A DNA stretch of 7,295 bases, taken from NCBI GenBank assembly GCA_023394655.1, contig JAEXAG010000155.1:1-7295 (forward strand), given 5' to 3'. Below are positions 5,536 to 7,295 of this stretch, piece after piece (position 1 is the stretch's first letter; every line of letters starts with the position of its first letter). The notes under the pieces were generated by a model. The model saw nothing but the letters and a program-made list of their open reading frames with translations. It had not been told where the DNA came from and did not search any database. The translations under genes were made by a program, and so were the position numbers. The DNA comes from Pseudomonadota bacterium. GTDB lineage: Bacteria > Pseudomonadota > Gammaproteobacteria > Xanthomonadales > Xanthomonadaceae.

Positions 5536-6273
5536 ATGAATCGCATCCACATTCTCGCCGGCTTGGCCGGTCTCGGCTTCCTCGGCATCGCTGGTGCCGC
5601 GCAGGCGCAATCGCCGCTGGGGCGCTCGGTGAATGCCTGGGGCCCGGGCACGACCTTCGCCTGCGAATCCACCGATGGCCGCTATCGCGAATGCCGGACC
5701 GGCGCCCGGCGCGGTGCGGTGCACATGGTGCGCCAGTTGTCCCGCACCCAGTGCGTGCAGGGCCGCAACTGGGGCGTGCGCGGCGACGTGGTCTGGGTGG
5801 ACCGCGGCTGCCGCGCGGAATTCGCGCTCGCCGGCCAGCAAGGACGCTGGGGCCAGCAGGACCGGGTGATCTGCGAGTCCCCGCGCAATCGATTCAATCG
5901 CTGTGCCATCGACACCCGTCGCGGGGTGGTGATGGTGCGCCAGCTTTCCGATACCCGCTGTCGCGAAGGTGAGAACTGGGGCGTGGGTCGCAACGAAGTC
6001 TGGGTGGATCGCGGCTGCCGCGCGGAGTTCGCCAGTGGCGACGGGCGCGGGCGCGATGGGTGGCGCCGGGATGACCGCATGATGTCGGGCCAGACGCTGC
6101 AATGTGCTTCGGTCGATGGCCGCCGCAACTATTGCCGCGCGCCGGTGCAGCGTGGCGTGACGCTCTCGCGCCAGCTTTCGCGCTCCGCCTGCGTCGAAGG
6201 CCGCAGCTGGGGCTGGGATCGCGGTGGTGTCTGGGTCGGGCAGGGCTGCCGCGCCGAATTCCGCGTCTGGTGA
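5536..6273 (+). CDS. Secreted DUF3011-type protein with three four-Cys repeats (second copy)
   Basis: 245 aa. MNRIHILAGLAGLGFLGIAGAAQAQ (1-25) is a clear Sec signal peptide with basic n-region, hydrophobic core and AQA cleavage site near residue 24. Three four-Cys repeats follow at about 42-96, 112-165 and 189-245, with hallmarks CES(T/P), MVRQLS, the third Cys, (N/S)WG and VWVDRGCRAEF. Short Gly/Gln/Arg-rich linkers (for example QQGRWGQQDR) join them. The protein is strongly basic, unlike a typical acidic periplasmic enzyme, so binding to anionic envelope polymers is conceivable, but that is inference. The last repeat ends in FRVW-stop, like FVVW-stop in the first copy, so the pair arose by duplication of a three-repeat gene. 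There are no catalytic motifs. It starts 113 nt after the first copy, has its own palindromic element and AGGAG ribosome site, and is followed 33 nt later by mtnA. Family call DUF3011 is from recognition of the repeat pattern. Confidence 0.9.
   Translation: MNRIHILAGLAGLGFLGIAGAAQAQSPLGRSVNAWGPGTTFACESTDGRYRECRTGARRGAVHMVRQLSRTQCVQGRNWGVRGDVVWVDRGCRAEFALAGQQGRWGQQDRVICESPRNRFNRCAIDTRRGVVMVRQLSDTRCREGENWGVGRNEVWVDRGCRAEFASGDGRGRDGWRRDDRMMSGQTLQCASVDGRRNYCRAPVQRGVTLSRQLSRSACVEGRSWGWDRGGVWVGQGCRAEFRVW
6001..6023 (+). repeat. 23-bp direct repeat, copy 2
   Basis: Identical to 5381-5403. Here it lies in the middle repeat of the second DUF3011 protein, so the matching segments are not at equivalent repeat positions. 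Confidence 0.75.
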
Positions 6274-6304
6274 CGGGGCGGCGTGCGCGCTCGTTACACT
6301 GCGC
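6270..6304 (+). promoter_or_regulatory. mtnA promoter, likely leaderless
   Basis: TACACT (6295-6300) is the -10 and ends 6 nt before ATG 6307. GTGACG (6270-6275, 4/6), overlapping the stop codon of the upstream gene, is a possible -35 with a long 19-nt spacer. CGTTACACTGCGC (6292-6304) is identical to the 13 bases at 221-233 before zipA. No Shine-Dalgarno is present, so the transcript probably begins at or next to the A of the ATG. Confidence 0.55.
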
Positions 6305-6306
6305 GC

Positions 6307-7295
6307 ATGACCGAATTCGACTACGCCCGATATGACCGCGTCCGCCCGATCCGCTGGACCGGCAATGCCCTCGAACTGCTGGACCAGCGTGCGCTGCCGT
6401 TCACCAACGCCCATGTCCGCGCGGAAACACCGGAAGCCGTGGCCGACGCGATCCACGCGCTGGTGGTGCGGGGTGCGCCGGCCATCGGCATCGCCGCCGC
6501 ATGGGGGGCGGTGCTCGCCGCGCGGGGGGTGGAATCCGCCTCCGGTGCCGAGGCACTGGCCGCCATCGAGCCGGACTTGCAGCGGCTCGCGGCCGCGCGC
6601 CCGACGGCGGTGAACCTGGCCTGGGCACTGGCCAGGATGCGCTCGGCACTGGTCGCGGCCGGTGCCGATTGGCGCGAGGCGATGATCCGCGAGGCGCGCG
6701 CCATCGAAACCGAGGATCTGGCCGCCAACCACGGCATGGGACGCGCTGCGGCGGCGCTGATCGAGCCGGGCAGTGGCGTGCTGACCCATTGCAATACCGG
6801 TTCGCTGGCCACCGCCGGTTTCGGCACCGCGCTGGGCGTCATCCGTGCCGGCGTGGCCGAAGGCCGCATCGACCATGTGTATGCCGGTGAAACCCGGCCC
6901 TGGAACCAGGGCGCGCGGCTGACCGTCTGGGAGCTGCAGCAGGACGGCATCGACGCCACGCTGATCGCCGATGCCGCCGCCTCGCACCTGATGAAGTCCG
7001 GCCGCGTGCAATGGGTGATCGTCGGCGCGGATCGCATCTGCGCCAACGGCGACACCGCCAACAAGATCGGCACCTACCAGCTGGCGATCGCCGCCCGCCA
7101 CCACGGGGTGAAGTTCATGGTGGTCGCGCCGTCCTCGACGGTGGACATGGCGACCGCATCGGGCGAGGAAATCGAGATCGAGGAGCGCGACCCGGCCGAG
7201 CTGCTCAGCTTCCGCGGCGAGCGCACGGTGGCCGAAGGCGTGCCGGCATGGAACCCGGTGTTCGATGTCACCCCGCACACGCTGATCGATGCGCT
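6307..7295 (+). CDS. mtnA: S-methyl-5-thioribose-1-phosphate isomerase MtnA (3' end outside window)
   Basis: 329 codons are present and the frame is open at the window edge; the family is usually about 350 aa, so only some 20-30 residues are missing. MtnA converts 5-methylthioribose-1-phosphate to 5-methylthioribulose-1-phosphate in the cytoplasmic methionine salvage pathway, which recycles methylthioadenosine from polyamine synthesis. Landmarks: RYDRVRPIRW near the N-terminus, RGAPAIGIAAAWG (55-67), RPTAVNLAWAL (98-108), LTHCNTGSLATAGFGTALG (159-177), AGETRPWNQGARLT (193-206), and VGADRICANGDTANKIGTY (239-257). The catalytic Cys162 and Asp242 are 80 residues apart, as C160/D240 in the Bacillus subtilis enzyme. 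The related eIF2B subunits lack this exact Cys/Asp set, so an isomerase is the better call. It probably has its own leaderless promoter. No other methionine salvage gene is visible here. Confidence 0.96.
   Translation, partial: MTEFDYARYDRVRPIRWTGNALELLDQRALPFTNAHVRAETPEAVADAIHALVVRGAPAIGIAAAWGAVLAARGVESASGAEALAAIEPDLQRLAAARPTAVNLAWALARMRSALVAAGADWREAMIREARAIETEDLAANHGMGRAAAALIEPGSGVLTHCNTGSLATAGFGTALGVIRAGVAEGRIDHVYAGETRPWNQGARLTVWELQQDGIDATLIADAAASHLMKSGRVQWVIVGADRICANGDTANKIGTYQLAIAARHHGVKFMVVAPSSTVDMATASGEEIEIEERDPAELLSFRGERTVAEGVPAWNPVFDVTPHTLIDA

Noticed and set aside
6455..6475. GCTGGTGG, the E. coli Chi octamer, in mtnA
   Set aside because: A single occurrence in a GC-rich coding frame is expected by chance, and Chi sequences differ between lineages.
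5485..7278. 597-codon minus-strand open frame over the second DUF3011 gene and mtnA
   Set aside because: Same reason. The repetitive peptide pieces (such as REFRAAAAVHPDHVAAHAP) are reverse readings of the DUF3011 repeats.

Overview
The window is GC-rich and densely coding, with every supported gene on the + strand. The gene order smc - zipA - (small membrane protein) - ligA - epmA, the ZipA with a very short linker, the extended LigA, and a pair of secreted Cys-rich repeat proteins that I recognise as DUF3011 all point to a gammaproteobacterium of the Xanthomonadaceae/Lysobacteraceae (Lysobacter/Luteimonas-like). This placement rests on gene content and remembered family features, not on a search.

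Layout: 1-183 is the 3' end of smc (chromosome condensation). 293-1009 is zipA (FtsZ tether of the divisome). 1056-1442 encodes an unrecognised four-helix membrane protein of 128 aa behind a perfect Shine-Dalgarno. 1560-3641 is ligA (NAD-dependent DNA ligase), overlapping by 4 bp with epmA (3638-4621; EF-P lysine ligase). 4670-5422 and 5536-6273 are tandem paralogues, each a signal peptide plus three four-cysteine repeats. 6307-7295 is mtnA (methionine salvage isomerase), cut by the window end.

The smc-to-epmA block is housekeeping: chromosome segregation, division, DNA replication/repair, and translation-factor modification. mtnA is an ordinary metabolic gene. The accessory part is the DUF3011 pair, whose function is unknown. 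Both copies are preceded by the same GAATGT...ACATTC element, which suggests shared regulation. A second recurring pattern is a -10-like hexamer ending exactly 6 nt before the ATG of ligA, the first DUF3011 gene and mtnA. This is the geometry expected for leaderless mRNAs and contrasts with the strong Shine-Dalgarno sequences of the 128-aa membrane protein and the second DUF3011 gene.

I see no mobile element, CRISPR array, tRNA/rRNA, toxin-antitoxin pair or obvious defence system. There is no gene-free stretch longer than about 120 bases.
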